Below are positions 10,171-22,359 of a stretch of 64,000 bases of DNA, piece after piece. The stretch covers positions 19,207,288 through 19,271,287 of the forward strand of contig CM030717.1 in NCBI GenBank assembly GCA_017979445.1, given 5' to 3'. Under the pieces are notes generated by a model that was given only the letters and a program-made list of their open reading frames with translations, did not search any database and was not told where the DNA came from. Every line of letters starts with the position of its first letter. Position 1 is the stretch's first letter. The DNA comes from Akebia trifoliata (taxonomy: Eukaryota; Streptophyta; Magnoliopsida; Ranunculales; Lardizabalaceae). The translations under genes were made by a program, and so were the position numbers.

Positions 10171-10500
10171 AAAAATCAAACCCATTGGTGTGAGACCTCA
10201 AAAGCATCCAACCTTTTAAAAACTTTGGTGTTATGCCTTAAAAGTTTCCATTTATTTTTAAAATCAAACTCGTTAGTGTGATACCTCTAAGGCATCTGAT
10301 CGTTCAAAAAATTTGGTGTGAATCCTATAAGGTTTTCATTTATTTTCTAAATCAAACTCGTTGGTATGAGACCTCTAAGGCATTCAACCTTTCGAAAAGT
10401 TTGGTATGTATATTATAAGGTTTCCATTTGTTGTCAAAGTCAAACTCATTGGTGTAAGATCTATAAGGCGCCCAACTTTTCGAATCCTAGAATATGAATT
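10171..10500. repeat. ~90-bp tandem repeat in element A
   Basis: Four units start near 10171, 10259, 10349 and 10437, each beginning AARTCAAACYCRTTGGTGTG and containing GAGACCTCTAAGGCATCYAA and a GGTTTCCATTT block. Divergence between units is moderate. Confidence 0.75.
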
Positions 10501-10930
10501 CAAGTAGGTTTTAGTGATGCTCGTACAAACCACAGTCCTAGAAACATAGCCTTCCAGTAAGTTCGAGTCTAAGAAACGAGACTCCAACATTTTGAATCCG
10601 AAAATAAGAGTTCGAATAATTTTTAATGAAGCTCCTTCAATCCCAAGCTTGAGGAACGAGACTCTAACTTTTCAAATCTTAGTATGTGAGTTCATGTGGG
10701 ATTTAATGAAGTTGCTGCAATATCTCGAGTCTAAAAATACCTTGATGTCTTCCAATCATCCCGAGTCTGAAGATATCGCAACTCTTTCAGTCTTATTAAA
10801 CTTGAAAAAATCGTAACACCATTTCAGTAAAGCACAATCATATTCATCTCAAGATTTCATCAAGTTACATCCCAAAGATATCAAGGCTTCACCATTAGAG
10901 TTCGAAGATACTGAAACTCTGTTCATATCT
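10500..10930. repeat. Degenerate units related to the B/D tandem repeats
   Basis: Units with GAGTCTAAGAAACGAGACTC, TTTAATGAAGCT and similar text are the reverse complement of the GTTGGAGTCTCGTTTCTC units at 40710-41430 and 58265-59010. This links element A to B and D and fixes its opposite orientation. Confidence 0.65.
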
Positions 10931-11236
10931 TTTTATCACTGTATGCATTCACCACACACGTGCATTGTTTGTAAAATTTTCCTCAAATTTTATTGATGTT
11001 TCATCATCTTCGACTTGATTTTTTGAAGTTTAGTATCTTTCTTCATTTTCTATCAACGAAAGCACACACACCAGGACCTACCATTTTTTAGTTTGGAGAA
11101 ACCTTACCCTCAAAGATGCGGATGCCCTGACAAATTGTCGAATCAAACCGCAAAATGAAATGTCATTTAATTTGACATTCAAGTGACGTACTATCTACCA
11201 AATAAATTTGTCATATAGTTTGCTTACATCTTCTAT

Positions 11237-11250
11237 TAAAGAGGGACTTC
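11237..11250 (+). promoter_or_regulatory. Polypurine tract of element A
   Basis: The run TTAAAGAGGGACTTC lies directly before the LTR start TGTAGACATCCC. The same tract appears on the minus strand next to the LTRs of B and C (AAAGAGGGGCATC). In LTR retrotransposons this primes plus-strand DNA synthesis. Confidence 0.65.
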
Positions 11251-11864
11251 TGTAGACATCCCAATTTTGTGATCCCAATTTTAGACATCCGTAGATCCCT
11301 AATGATGAATGCATGAAATATGTGAAGAGCCGAAAGCTTGCGAAAGAACTTCTCCCATTTCCTTTCTAGTCCTTTCCTATTCACTCTACTTGGAATATGC
11401 AACTTAGAAATTACGCATGCTTAAGATCACCACATTTATACTTGACATCTAAAGTAAATACGATTAGGATCACTCCACATTTCGATGACCTAAAGACCTT
11501 GCAATGCTAGGAGAATGCAACATTTAAACTTAGAAAGAATCACATGGTGACCGAATGAAAATATTTGTCTAAACTCGAAAAAATTAACAAAATGATGAAA
11601 ATACCCCTCGTGGGTCTCATACCTTTGAAATGTCTCGAAAGTAGTGTCATTGATCTTGGAATGTGATTTCAAGTCAAATGAGAATAAAATCGGTAAAATC
11701 AGAAAATTTACGAAGAATTATAAAATAACTAAAATGCCCTTTTACGTTAGATTTTTTACTTAGAAACCTTGATTCTTAAAAAAACGTGATTAAAAATAAA
11801 CTTTTGACAGCATTCACATACATTAAGAAAACTAAGAGATCCCATGTTTAGGAAGAGGAAAAAT

Positions 11865-11955
11865 TTTCACATAAAATGAAGACTTTTTCATATAAAATGA
11901 TAATTTTTTTCACATAAAATGACAAATTTTCATTCACATAAAATGATGGACTTTT
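11865..11955. repeat. Short tandem units TTTTCACATAAAATGA
   Basis: Four or five units of about 22-26 bp, each with CAYATAAAATGA followed by a T-rich spacer, lie inside the LTR of element A. Confidence 0.7.
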
Positions 11956-12811
11956 ACACGCAAAATTACACTCATCAATCGACTAATCAATTATAAATTA
12001 AATTTCAAGAATAAATAAGTCAACCAATCTTAACCCTCGGATTCTAACCAAAAAAATCTTAAAACATTAAATAAAAAATTCACATTAAACTCTCAAGCCA
12101 TTAAAACCATAAAACTAATCTAAATAACCATACCAATTGATTTGATAAATTTTAAATTCTAAAGTAAATAAAAACATTTAAGCAAATCATTGTGCTTCAA
12201 TGCGACTTAGGATCAAAAGAAATTTAATACCTTTCATTTCCAAACTTACTAATTATAATTGAGGAAGGGGGTTTGTGACCATACATCGAGTTTCATGGGA
12301 TCACTATCCCATGTATTTGAATATAGAGAAAATGCCCACGTTTGGGTCAATCAAAGAGAAAAAAAATAATAAGAGAAAAATGTCAAGAAGGAGAAGAGAG
12401 AGTTCTGTAGAACTCAATTTCTTTTCTCATGGTTCGATCAAAATTAACACAAGAGGAGAGAGAATTCTACTTGAACTCTCTCATCTCTTCTTCATTCTAT
12501 AAAACCAAGTCCCATTCCCACATTCTGAAGGGACAACAACTTTGGTAGTAAGATCGACAAAAATCATTAGAAAAAAAAATGCAGAAGAGGGAGGATCACG
12601 ATTGAAACAACAAACTATCGACAAAGATCATAAAAAAATGTAGAGGAACAAATTAAGAAAAAAAGAAGAAGAAGGAAATTGACTTTTTCTTCGTCAAGCC
12701 AACATAGCCACTCCATCATCTTCTCCATTTAAACCCAACTGAACCATTAAAATATTCCTAAAATAGAGTCGAAGTAATCCCACTTCTATTGGCATTTTTA
12801 TAGACAGTCTG

Positions 12812-13175
12812 ACATATTTTAGTCAAACATGAATAAATTTCTCTACAAAAATCAAATTCATAAATCATTTTTTAATTTAAAAACTAGAGCTGAAGAACTT
12901 TCCAAAAGTATATTACAATGCTCTCAACTCTACTCCAATTAGTATAAATTTGTTTATGAAGTTGAGGGCAAATTCGAGATGAAATCTAAGGTAGTTTGAC
13001 TCTTTCCAGTCAAACGTGTATATCTTCTTATACAAAATTCTAGTTCACAAACTAAATTTTACGTTAGAAACTAAACAAACAGAACTTTCCAATGACATAT
13101 CGCATACTTACTAAATCCTTCCCAATTAATACAGATATTTCTACAAAGTTGAGGCAAAATATAAGATTTGGCCTT
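12812..13175. repeat. Diverged ~180-bp tandem duplication in LTR A
   Basis: Two copies start near 12812 and 12990. Shared blocks are AGTCAAAC, GAACTTTCCAA, CCMAATTARTA and AAGTTGAGG. Substitutions and small indels separate them. Confidence 0.55.
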
Positions 13176-13489
13176 GATTTCCATTCTCATTCAAGCCCGA
13201 CTTGTTTGGTAAATTTTCTGAAGGAATCATGGCAATCAAATATCTTGGGTAAGTTTTTTATTTATTTTAAATGAGAAGAAATAAAAAATAAAAAGATGTT
13301 TTCCAAACCAATTTAAGTTTTTGTCAAAATTCAAAGATGCTAAATCAACTCGAAGAGTTTGATTATTTTTCATAAAATTTTCGTAATCTGACTCCTTACC
13401 CATTGTTTCTATCATAAACCAATTTGAATTCCATTCGGAGTCATTTTATGATTCCTAGGCCTAAATCAGGCGGTGTCTCCAAAACAAGA

Positions 13490-14015
13490 GTTGGGATTCA
13501 TGTTCTGTGTACGAATCGCCGATGGTGCTTTTAGTGCCTTGTAAATTTAAGAGTCAATGTGCATCTTTTTCATTACCCAGTTTAGAATCAACTAGGTTTG
13601 GGAGAGTTGAAACTAACAAACATAACCCTTAATCTAGCAAATAGGTCAATGAAGATCCTAAAGAGAATAGTGGAGGATGTCCTCATTAGGTCAATAAATT
13701 TCATTTCCTAGTAGACTTTGTAATAGTAGACATTGAACTGATTGTCAATCTTGATTGTCACGTTCTAGTAATCTTAAGTCATTATTTGTTAGCATCTTCT
13801 GATGCCTTTATTCGTTGTAGGAATGGAGCCATGATATTAGAATTTAGAAATATGAAAATTAGTCTGAAAATCTTCAAGTATAATTTGAAGACTCATGGTC
13901 TAGATGACTTTGAAGAAGTCTACATGATTGATAACTTTGTTAGTAAGTCCTATGAAAGCATCTACCCTTTTGATCCCTTTAGAAAGTTGTCTAGCCCATT
14001 TTGGAATTGGTTTTG
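13490..14015 (+). pseudogene. Athila-type retropepsin relic (element H)
   Basis: Broken frames read 'FCVRIADGAFSALVNL', 'LGELKLTNITLNLANRS', 'IVEDVLIRSINF' and 'SSDAFIRCRNGAMILEF', which follow the Athila protease region in order. The catalytic Asp of the usual D-L-G-A-S motif is not seen; the aligned segment reads V-N-L-R-V. The longest open piece is 13786-14016. In an intact element this enzyme trims Gag-Pol. Here it is defunct. Confidence 0.7.
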
Positions 14016-14319
14016 ACATTGATAAGTTTATTGAATATGTCAATCTACTGCTAGATTGTGTACATCTTCTAGACTTTGAAAAATAGAAACCCAAGGTAGA
14101 ACCACTTTTCATCTCCACCAACATGTCAAATTCATAAATTGTCAAGGCCCGCCAAGTTGGAGATCAAAACTCTTTCAGACACACTATCTTATTGTTACCT
14201 TTGATGATTTTGAAACCCTACATGTGATTATAACATCTGATTTAGATGCTAAAGAAGAGAGTAAGTTGTTGAAAATATTGAGAAAAGCCTATCATTTACC
14301 TATCGAGTTAGTTCATTGA

Positions 14320-14735
14320 GAATATTGGATGATTAAATGCCTTAATTTTGATATCAATAAGACAAGAGAACAGAAGAAACTCTAGCTCAATGAGTTTGAG
14401 AAAATCAAGAATGACACTTACGATAATATTAGGAGATATAAGGAGAGGATGAAGATGGTGCATGATAAACTCATGTTATGCAAAAAGTTCCACCCAAGTC
14501 AAAAAGTGTTACTATATGACACTAGATTCCATCTATTCTCTAAGAAACTTAAAATGAGATGGACTGAAAGTTTCATAATTCACATTGGTCGCCCACATGA
14601 TGTAATTGAGGTCTAAGATCCCAAGAATGGGTCCATTTTTCAAGTTAATGGATAGAAACTTAGGACCTATCTTGAGTATTCTATCTTAGAAGATGAGGAA
14701 ACTCCATTGGAGGATCCCAATTATAAAGTTTAGGC
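14320..14735 (+). pseudogene. Athila-type integrase C-terminal relic (element H)
   Basis: The frame reads 'CLNFDINKTREQKKL', 'LNEFEKIKNDTYDNI', 'KMVHDKLMLCKKF', 'QKVLLYDTRFHLFSKKLK', 'MRWTESFIIHIGRPHD' and 'DPKNGSIFQVNG', the tail of Athila pol after the integrase core. At least three in-frame stops interrupt it. The catalytic core is absent, deleted between about 14015 and 14300. Confidence 0.78.
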
Positions 14736-15920
14736 ATTCTCTCTCTCTCTCTATTTTGTTTAGTTGAAGATGTTAAACTTAGCATTATTGGAAGGCAATC
14801 CTATCACTTTTAACTTTTTTGGTTCTTTCACATTTTCTTTGATTGGTAAAAAATTTGAATTTTGTCCTTGCTTTATATTATATTGCATATCATACATACA
14901 TTAAGGACAGTGCATCACTAAGGTTGAGGTATAAGATATTTCCTTGAAATGGTAAACATTAAGATCTATAAGATTTCTTTCAATTTTTGTTTTAAAAACA
15001 ATATTTTGGTATTTATTTTTGAAAATAAAGCATGAATTTTGAGAGTATAAGTTTATTAAAGTAAAGTAAAGCCTCTATTTGCTTTGAGTGTTAGGGAAAA
15101 TTAGGTCTAGTGAATTCTAATTTCATTTTCCTTTAGTTGGATGGTTAGAAGAAAAATAAAACTGGATATTTACGTCTTGGACAACAATCTTAGTTTTAGA
15201 CTTGGTACCTTAAAAATGGCTACTTGCTTCAAAAAAAATATCAAGTCAAAAATCGAGAAAAAAATCAAAGTATGGAATGTAGAATATAGTAAAAAAATGT
15301 AAAATAAAAAAAAGTCAAAAGAATAAAAAATAAAAAAAAGAGTCAAATATGGTCAAATTATCAATGTTTTAGTAGGGTGAAAGCCGTCAATGATAAAAAT
15401 ATGAGTAAATTGAAATATAACAGATAAAATCCCTTATAGGTATTAAAGTGAATATCCACATATCTCACTACTTCAAATAGGGTGCTGAGTTTGGAGTTAA
15501 ATTTTAGGTTAACTCGATTATTGTAGGTAAATTGATTCTAACTCTACTTTATGAAGCTGAGCCTCAAAGTCCTAGTTAGAATTTTGCTATGCACTCAAAG
15601 TCATAGTATTTTTAGAATTCTCCTAACTAAGTTAATAATGACTTAAACTTTGTTAAAATTTAAATTAATGATTTTCTAGTAAATCTAAGTTTAACTTAAT
15701 ATCTTCCAATGTTGACTTAGCTAAATTTTAATGAGTAAGTATCATCTGTTGAATTTTATGGGTATATTCACTTCAAACCCTTACGAGTAAAACTCTTCCA
15801 CTAGGGGTTTAAGGGCTTGTTGCTTTTGTTAAATGCAGTTGAGAAGTCTATTGAAATGACATTATTTTTATTATTTTTTGTTATTTTATTTTTTTTTCTA
15901 CTCAAGACGAGTAAAATATA

Positions 15921-15932
15921 AGTTTTGGGGTG
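15921..15932 (+). promoter_or_regulatory. Polypurine-like tract of element H
   Basis: AGTTTTGGGGTG immediately precedes TGTTAAGTGCC, matching the 3' LTR junction layout of Athila elements. Confidence 0.55.
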
Positions 15933-17452
15933 TGTTAAGTGCCTAAAAATATGTATTTACCCATCATTTTATACAGTACTTAACCATATTTTCTAACCTA
16001 GATAGGTATGAAGTTTTTACGAAATTAGACATAATAGTTAATTCATTATAAATTATATTTTATTAATTAAATTACATGTATTTTCACGAATTTTGAAAGT
16101 TTAATTATATACTCATTTCTTATAGGCAAACAGGTGACATTGAAGAATTAAATAATGAAAAAACTATCATAAGTCAAAGTCAAGGTCAAACTCAAGGTCA
16201 AGAGTTAAGGTCAAATTTAAAGTCAAAACACAATCCAATATCTGATGCTTCCGAAGTGACGTAATTAAGTTTTAATTCACTCTAAATCTTTCACGTCATG
16301 TTATTTTACTCATAACTTTTAACTCAACATAGTAATGCGAGATTATTGAGAATAAAAAATTTATTCAGAAGAGAACAAATTTGTATTTCACGAAGAAAGA
16401 CTAATTTAAACTTTGAATTTGTCAAAAATGCTTGATAAGTCAGATATTCCAAATCTATCAGATTTTACCATTTTAGACATAACTTTTGACTTGATTATTA
16501 AAATGCAACAGTGTTAGTGGGGTTAAAACTCTAATGAAGACGAAAATATGTTTTTATTTCATGAAGGAGAATCAATTCAGATGAAAAAAATGGCGAAAAC
16601 TTATTTCCAAAACAACTCTAATTTTTATCTATAAAAAGACCTTAACTCTACAACTTTTGGGTTTTTCTCTCTTTCTCTCTTTGATTTATTTTTCCTCTTC
16701 TCTTTTAATATGTTTATTCATCTTTTAAATTTAGATTTTATTTTTATTTTTATTTATAAATTTTGAAGACAAGGAAATTTTTTTTAAGGAGTTCATCAAT
16801 AATAAAGATAAGTATTTTGTTTATTTTTGGTATCCTTTCTCCATTATCATGCTTGGCTAATTTCCCATTGTAGAAAGATTGATGAAGTCATATTTAACTA
16901 ATAAGGTTTAATTCTATTATTTTTTCTCTTGCATGTGTTTTTATAGATTTTTAATAAATTTCTTTTCAACAACCATGGGTCTTAAGTATTCTTTAAATTT
17001 TTCTCTTTATCCATCATGTTTGGTGTGATTCGTTACTATTGGAACAAAATATAATATATCGGATGCTCATCGTGATGAATGATCATTGAACAATAAATAT
17101 TTTAAATGAATTTTTTTTGGCTAATTAATTAGATCTATTTCACAAGAATTTTTAATGAAAAATATTTTGATTCAAGATTCATAGTTGGATTCTTGACTTG
17201 AGTTATCTGTCAAGAATTTGAATATTATAATTAAATTTAATTAGGTTATTTTGGTGGATTCACTTTCCTTAGGTTTACTTAATTATTTTTTTATAAATTT
17301 AATTTTTCCTCAATATCACATCCTTTTTTCCTTTGATTTTCTAAAATCTTGAATACTAACCCCTAATCCTTAGTTGAACGACCCAACTTACCTATCTAAA
17401 TTGGGATTTTAATTTTATATTTTTAATTGTTCTTGGCAGAGTCATCTTTACA
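15933..17452 (+). mobile_element. Element H: Athila-type 3' LTR
   Basis: The LTR begins TGTTAAGTGCCTAAAAATAT after the purine tract. A TATA-like TATAAAAAG lies near 16630. The end at TTTACA (about 17452) is a guess; no second LTR of this type is in the window, so neither length nor end can be checked here. Confidence 0.5.
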
Positions 17453-17809
17453 CAATTAACAATCCAGATGACTCAAACTAATAGTTTTGATCTCAAAGTA
17501 AAATGGCAGGATGGTCAATATGATTAACATGTCTCATTGAATACACATTCCATATCCTAGTAGACTTGTCTAATATTTTAAAAATATCAACTAATTAATT
17601 TATGAAAATTAGACTGAGTGAGCCACATCCAAAATAGGTGTCCCTTCCCAACATCTACCTAATGTTAAACTTAAAGAACATTGTTTAAGAGGTTGAATTC
17701 TTTTTTAAGTAAAATGAATTGATTTAAATTTAAAGCTATATTAATGTTTCACAAAAAGAAAAAAAAATGAAATAAGAGAAGAGAATATTGAAAAGGGTTT
17801 AGAAGTGGC
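17453..17809. other. Unassigned spacer
   Basis: AT-rich DNA without recognisable coding content between the Athila LTR and the LINE. Part may be LINE 5' sequence. Confidence 0.4.
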
Positions 17810-18107
17810 ATTATGTATTCAACCCATGAAAATAGAGAACTCGTTTGAAGTATTAGACTTGGATTTGGATGGTGAGGATGAAAAATCAAAAATATAAATA
17901 GGAACGATCACGAGGTATAAAATGGGGTGGATTAGAACAATGAAATTATGATTCCTCAAGCTACTACAATGGTAAAAAAATATTAAAGGTTGAAAAAATA
18001 AAAATAAAATAACGGGTAATGATTGAAGTTCAACTAAGAACTACGAGATTTAGAGGCAACCCTGCGAATGTGACTTTAACTACTCATTAACTTTTTCGAT
18101 TGTGACA

Positions 18108-18860
18108 TGGAATGTGAGGAGAATTAATTTGGAATCACTGAGAAGATCAACCCACGATTTTATTATTGAGGAAAGAGTAGATTTAACGGGGTTGTGTAAA
18201 ACTAAAGAGATAGATAATGCTAAAAAGTTCCAAAAAAATCTTCATAAAAACTACAAATTTTAGAGAATTATAGGCCCCATTTTTATGGTTGAGTTTGGGT
18301 AGGATGGGTCCCATGAAATTTAGGGTTGAGAAGAAAAAGAAATCTAGTCAATTCATCCATTATTTAGTTCATCGTCTTCATGATGGACTTATTTTTTTAA
18401 TTGACAGTGATTTATGTTGAAAATTAGGAGAGTGAGAGATTATCTTTTTGGAGAGATTTGAAAACTATTTCAGTGAAAAATCCTTGGATTTTGATGGTTG
18501 ATTTCAATAACACAAGATTTCAGGAGGAGAAATTGAGGGGACATCTAGCTTCAATTCGAGCTATGATGGACTTTAATAGTTGCATCGATAATATTGGTTT
18601 GCTAGATCTAAAAACTATTGATGCTACTTATTATTGGACAAATAATTCTTTAGGTTTAATAAGAATTTGCAGTAGTCTGGATGATGCTTTTATAAATCCT
18701 TTGTGGCTCTTTAAATTTTTGAGCATGATGTTAAATTATTTGCCTCAAGGAGTTTTGATCTCTCCCCAAATCATTTTAATTCCTAGATGGTGCGAGTGGT
18801 GGACCAAAAGTGTTAAAATATATTTTTTTCTCTGTGTATTGGGTGACCAGGTTCCAGGGA
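18108..18860 (+). pseudogene. LINE endonuclease domain relic
   Basis: This is the apurinic-endonuclease-like domain of an L1-type LINE. The open piece 18458-18865 contains 'WILMVDFNNTRFQEEK', a counterpart of the active-site G-D-F-N block with Gly changed to Val, and 'IDATYYWTNNS'. The upstream part is frameshifted. The enzyme would nick target DNA to prime reverse transcription. Confidence 0.8.
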
Positions 18861-19439
18861 TCTAATTATGAATGCATGGAGTATATCAGTGTTGGGCAAC
18901 CCAATGCAAAAAGTGACTTGCAAGCTTTGTTATGTGAAAAATGCTATTAGAGCTTGGAATCGAAAGTTGTTTCGTTATATAGATGATCATAAGGTAAAGG
19001 CAAAAGATAAATTATTTGAAATCTCGAGGCATCTAATGAGTCAACCTTTGGACTAGGTTTTAATGGAGGAAGAATCATCAACTCTGAATGAGTATAATTT
19101 GGAACTAGATCTTGCAAAAAATTCTACAGACAACAATCTATAGTTCAATGCTTGCAGGAAGGGGATAGAAATACCTGATTTTTTTACAATTTAGTGGCTT
19201 CTAATGTTGTAAGGAATGGAATTGTAGAATTAGAGACGGATCAAGGTACATAGTTTTAGATTTGACAAGCATCAAAAGTTGGGCAACAAAATACTTCTCA
19301 TATATTTATTGCCAAAAGGAGGTTACTGTAAGTTCTATAGTTCTTTTTTATTTCTATGTTATCTGCTGATCAAGCATAATGATTATTAATCCCTAGTTCT
19401 AAAAAATAAACAAAGGTTGTGGTTTTGCTACTCCAAAAA

Positions 19440-19730
19440 ATAAAGTCTCAGGTCTAGACAGATTTGGGGTGGAATTTTTCAGAACTTTTAGGGATATAGT
19501 AGGAGGTTATGTTTGTAATGTAGTGATTGATTTCTTAAACCATGGGAAAATGATTAGAGATGTAAATTCCACGTTACTGTGTTTGATCCCTAGAAAAGAG
19601 AATGCCAAATGCCTGGACAAGTTTAACTTATTGTTTTGTGCAACTTTCTTTATAAAAGCTTTCAAAAATTCTCTCCAATAAGTTATCCTCTTGTCTTTCC
19701 TCCATTATTAATTATTCCTATAGAGGGTAA
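19440..19730 (+). pseudogene. LINE reverse transcriptase N-terminal relic
   Basis: It reads 'LDRFGVEFFRTFRDIVG', 'VVIDFLNHGKMIRDVN' and 'CLIPRKENAKCLDKF', then frame-shifted 'LSNKLSSCLSSIINYS', matching the fingers region of plant LINE RTs. The Y-x-D-D core is not present because an LTR element interrupts it. Confidence 0.78.
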
Positions 19731-19733
19731 TAA

Positions 19734-20297
19734 TGGCACGTTACCTAGACTGTACACGTGTCCTAGTAGATTAAGTGGTACTTGGAGTGAGCTAGTCTTG
19801 TCCAATAGCAGGGCAAACCACATTAGTGACGCTTGGTCAGACTGATGGGGGTAGAATAACGTTAGGAGAGATCAAGTTTGCTTCGTAGGGGAGGCCTAGT
19901 CCGGATATCTGTGTGATTTTGGATTGCGCATATCTAATCCGGAGATCTTGAAAGAGATCACCTAGGAATCTTGGACTCAATCTTAGAGATCCCAATTCTA
20001 TTTAAGATACTTGCAATTATGGGATTCACTGTGATCACATCATGATTGAAGTGGAAACCTTAATTTGAAGGGAGAACCTATAAATAGGGGAATCAACAGA
20101 AGCAAAGGGACCTTTTTGGCCAAAAGAGAAAGGCCTAAAATTACTATTTGATTAAAATACTATTTTTCTCTACAACTCTAACTTTGGCATCGGAGGATAA
20201 TTGGCAAGTACACACTGGCATTTACAAAAAGAACATAGGAGCTACTTTGGATCAATAGGGCCGGATCGATCAAAGTAAACTCGATTCCACTTCTACA
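19734..20297 (+). mobile_element. Element I: 5' LTR (Tat-type)
   Basis: A likely LTR runs from TGGCACGTTACC to TTCTACA. It contains TATAAATA at 20079-20086 and is followed at once by a primer-site-like AATTTGGCATTGTCCATAGT, which resembles the TTGGCGCCGTCTGTGGG block downstream of Tat LTRs. The left edge coincides with the break in LINE homology. No second copy of this LTR is in the window. Confidence 0.55.
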
Positions 20298-20317
20298 AAT
20301 TTGGCATTGTCCATAGT
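20298..20317 (+). promoter_or_regulatory. Primer-binding site of element I
   Basis: AATTTGGCATTGTCCATAGT sits directly after the LTR end and before gag. It differs at a few bases from the TTGGCGCC-type site common in this lineage. Confidence 0.5.
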
Positions 20318-20351
20318 CAAACACTATAATAAATTGATTTCAGTTGAAATA

Positions 20352-21640
20352 ATGGTAATAACCACTAGATCAATCGAGGGAAATGCTCCTCCTCCTGTTG
20401 TGCCTAATGTGAAGGCTAATCTCTTGAGTCTATTAGAAGAGATGAAAAGGCAACAAGAGAAGTTTTAGAGAAAAATAAATGACTTAGCTGAATAGAATCA
20501 GGAGCTGAGTCGGTTCATGGAGAATTAGCAAAAAGAAAGGTAAGATCTCTTATCTCTTATCAGAGTTGATTGTGTTTCAAATGTAGAAGGCAATTCTCGA
20601 TTGCGAGACCTAATTGAGGGGGAAGATATTAAAGTCGCGAGCGCCACAACAACTCGAGTTGAGCCCTTGATGGGTTTGACACAAGAGAATATCAGAGATA
20701 TGATACGAAAGGAAAATGATGAGGTAAAGGGTACTGATATCGGCTTGGTGGCTGCATAAGCTGTGAGGGAAATTCAGAAGTCACTTTTCATGACTGAGAT
20801 CTTGTCTGAAGAGACCCCAAAGACATTCGTATCACTACATTTCACCCCTATTCAGGAACAAAGGATCTAGTTGAGCATTTGTCCCACTTTTGACAAATGC
20901 ATACATTGTGGGAGGGGAACAAAAGCTTGATGTACAAGCTGTTTCCCTCTAGTCTGCAGGAAAATATTTTGACCTGGTTCCATAAGCTGCCGAGTGGATC
21001 AATAGCTTCTCTTTAGGAGCTTTGCACTACCTTTGTGGCGCGCTACAACGGTAATAGGAAAGTTGGTGGAGATGTAGATGTTTTGTTTAGTATGCGGATG
21101 TAGTAGGGAAAAAGCCTTAGAAATTTCACAAGGAGATTCAGAGAAGAAGCCATGGCCTTAGAGAGTTGTGATGAGAGAACTACCGTGGTAGTATTCAGGA
21201 ACTCTTTGCCATCTAGCTCAGGGTTGTACAAGTCATTGGTGAAGAAGAGACTATAAACATTAAGTGATCTATTTGAAAGAACAAATAAATATATCCGACT
21301 AGAAGATGATCCTCGAAATTCGATAAAAAAAGCTAGGTAATTCACACAGTGGCCAAGCCTAACATATATCAGCAACCACATATGAAGAAAAGGAAGTCCA
21401 GCCTAGGTAGGGCAGAGGATAAAAATGGGATGTACTTCCCCATGCCCCCTAGCGGGATCATGCCCTTTATCATAAATGAACCCTATTTCATGTGGGCAGC
21501 GCCACTTCCATGAAACCAGATAAAATAGGATGAAAGATATTGTGCTTGTCATAAGTTGTAGACTCATATTAGTAATAAATGTCAAGCTTTGAGAAGTCTG
21601 TTGCAGCGGTTGACAGAGCAGGATTTGCTGAGAGACCTAA
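20352..21640 (+). pseudogene. Tat-type gag relic (element I)
   Basis: It starts at ATG 20352 ('MVITTRSIEGNAPPPVVP') and reads 'LLSLLEEMKRQQEKF', 'VEPLMGLTQENIRDMIRK', and later the retrotransposon-gag signature 'WFHKLPSGSIASL' with 'FVARYNGN' (about 20980-21050). Several stops and frameshifts break it. The same N-terminal text occurs in antisense at 27378-27868. Gag would form the virus-like particle. Confidence 0.75.
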
Positions 21641-21834
21641 CAAGAAGGGAGAAGTTATATCATCACCGAGAAGGAAATTAGAGGGTTGAGCAGCCTCCTA
21701 TAGAAGATTAGAATGGAAGGGCAGTAGTGATTCACATTATCTTAAAGCAGGAATCTAGGAGGTCAGGGCAGAATAAGAATGACAGGAGGGTAAAGAGGTA
21801 GAGGGAAAAACATTTCATTTACGTCTACACAATT

Positions 21835-22310
21835 ATGAGCGGACCCACAAAGCACATTGAGACATATGGCGAGCAGACAGTGGCCTTTACTCAAAAAGAC
21901 TTTACTTTCAAAAGAATGTTGATTGATAGCGGCAACTTAGTCGATATCTTGTACGTCTCAGTCTTCCAAAAAATGGGGTTGAACAGAAGTGTACTAACCC
22001 AAACGGGAACTTCTTTGATTAGATTTGATGGAAGGTCAAGCCAGCTTTGAGGAGAGATAGTTTTGTTTGTCCAGGCAGGACCCATGATTCTAATGACCAG
22101 GTTTTTGGTTGTTGAAGCAAGCTCTTTGAATGATGCCATTCTTAACAGATGGTGGACACATAAGATTAGGGTTGACTCATTAACATACTACATGGTCTTA
22201 AGGTTCCCAACATCATAGGGGATGTGGGACATCAGAGGAAACCAAATGGTAGCCCAGGTGTGCACGTTGGGCCATGAAGAGTGCGTTGAAGGTGAAGGTC
22301 AACAATAACA
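21835..22310 (+). pseudogene. Tat-type aspartic protease relic (element I)
   Basis: The open piece 21835-22050 has the active-site motif 'LIDSGNLVDILY' (D-S-G kept). The frame then continues past a stop at 22048 with 'FLVVEASSLNDAILNRWW', the usual end of the domain. It lies between gag and reverse transcriptase as expected for gypsy pol. Confidence 0.78.
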
Positions 22311-22359
22311 ATTAGAGTGGGGAAGGTGAGTAGAATGGACCCCCGCGCTTAAAGAACGT

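Larger units (their letters stand above)
9145..11236 (+). mobile_element. Element A: internal 3' region of an LTR element, truncated
   Basis: The part from about 10100 to 11236 matches, in reverse complement, the sequence next to the 3' LTRs of elements B, C and D (for example the blocks around ACTATCTACCAAAT and the tandem units with GAAACGAGACTC). In element A it reads in the true plus direction and ends at a purine tract. I recognise no coding domain. The 9145-10100 part is unassigned; its true left limit is unknown and may be the Harbinger insertion or an older break. Confidence 0.6.
11251..13450 (+). mobile_element. Element A: 3' LTR
   Basis: The LTR begins TGTAGACATCCCAATTTTG, matching in reverse complement the LTRs of B (ending 40229), C (ending 45205 and 56327) and D (ending 57776). 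A block at about 11570-11750 (TACCCCTCGTGGGTCTCATA, TCTCGAAAGTAGTGTCATTG) is homologous to 39740-39900 read in reverse. The right end is uncertain; the Athila protease of H starts near 13455. Open frames here (for example 12275-12502) resemble nothing known. Confidence 0.65.
13455..15932 (+). mobile_element. Element H: Athila-type Ty3/gypsy internal remnant
   Basis: This stretch has an Athila protease relic, a large deletion that removes reverse transcriptase, RNase H and most of integrase, the integrase C-terminal tail, then a 1.2 kb non-coding 3' region. That region is homologous to 31150-32848 of element J: both contain GTTAAACTTRGCA followed by GGAGGCAAYCC, and the block TAGGGRAAAYYTAG with GGTTAGAAGAA. 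The same order is known for Athila elements. Confidence 0.78.
17810..19733 (+). mobile_element. Plant L1-type LINE fragment, truncated
   Basis: The fragment opens with 'ENSFEVLDLDLDGED', like the end of a plant LINE ORF1 region. The endonuclease follows ('TWNVRRINLESLRRS' near 18108; 'DFNNTRFQEEK' and 'FNSCIDNIGLLDLK' at about 18500-18620; 'YYWTNNS'), then a linker and the start of reverse transcriptase ('VEFFRTFRDIVGG', 'NHGKMIRDVNSTLLCLIPRK' at 19469-19640). Homology stops at about 19733, where the LTR of element I begins. The RT catalytic core and the 3' end are therefore missing. Many stops and frameshifts are present. Confidence 0.82.

Noticed and set aside
12275..12502. 75-codon ORF as a gene
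   Set aside because: It lies in the LTR of element A, is of low complexity, and has no known relatives.
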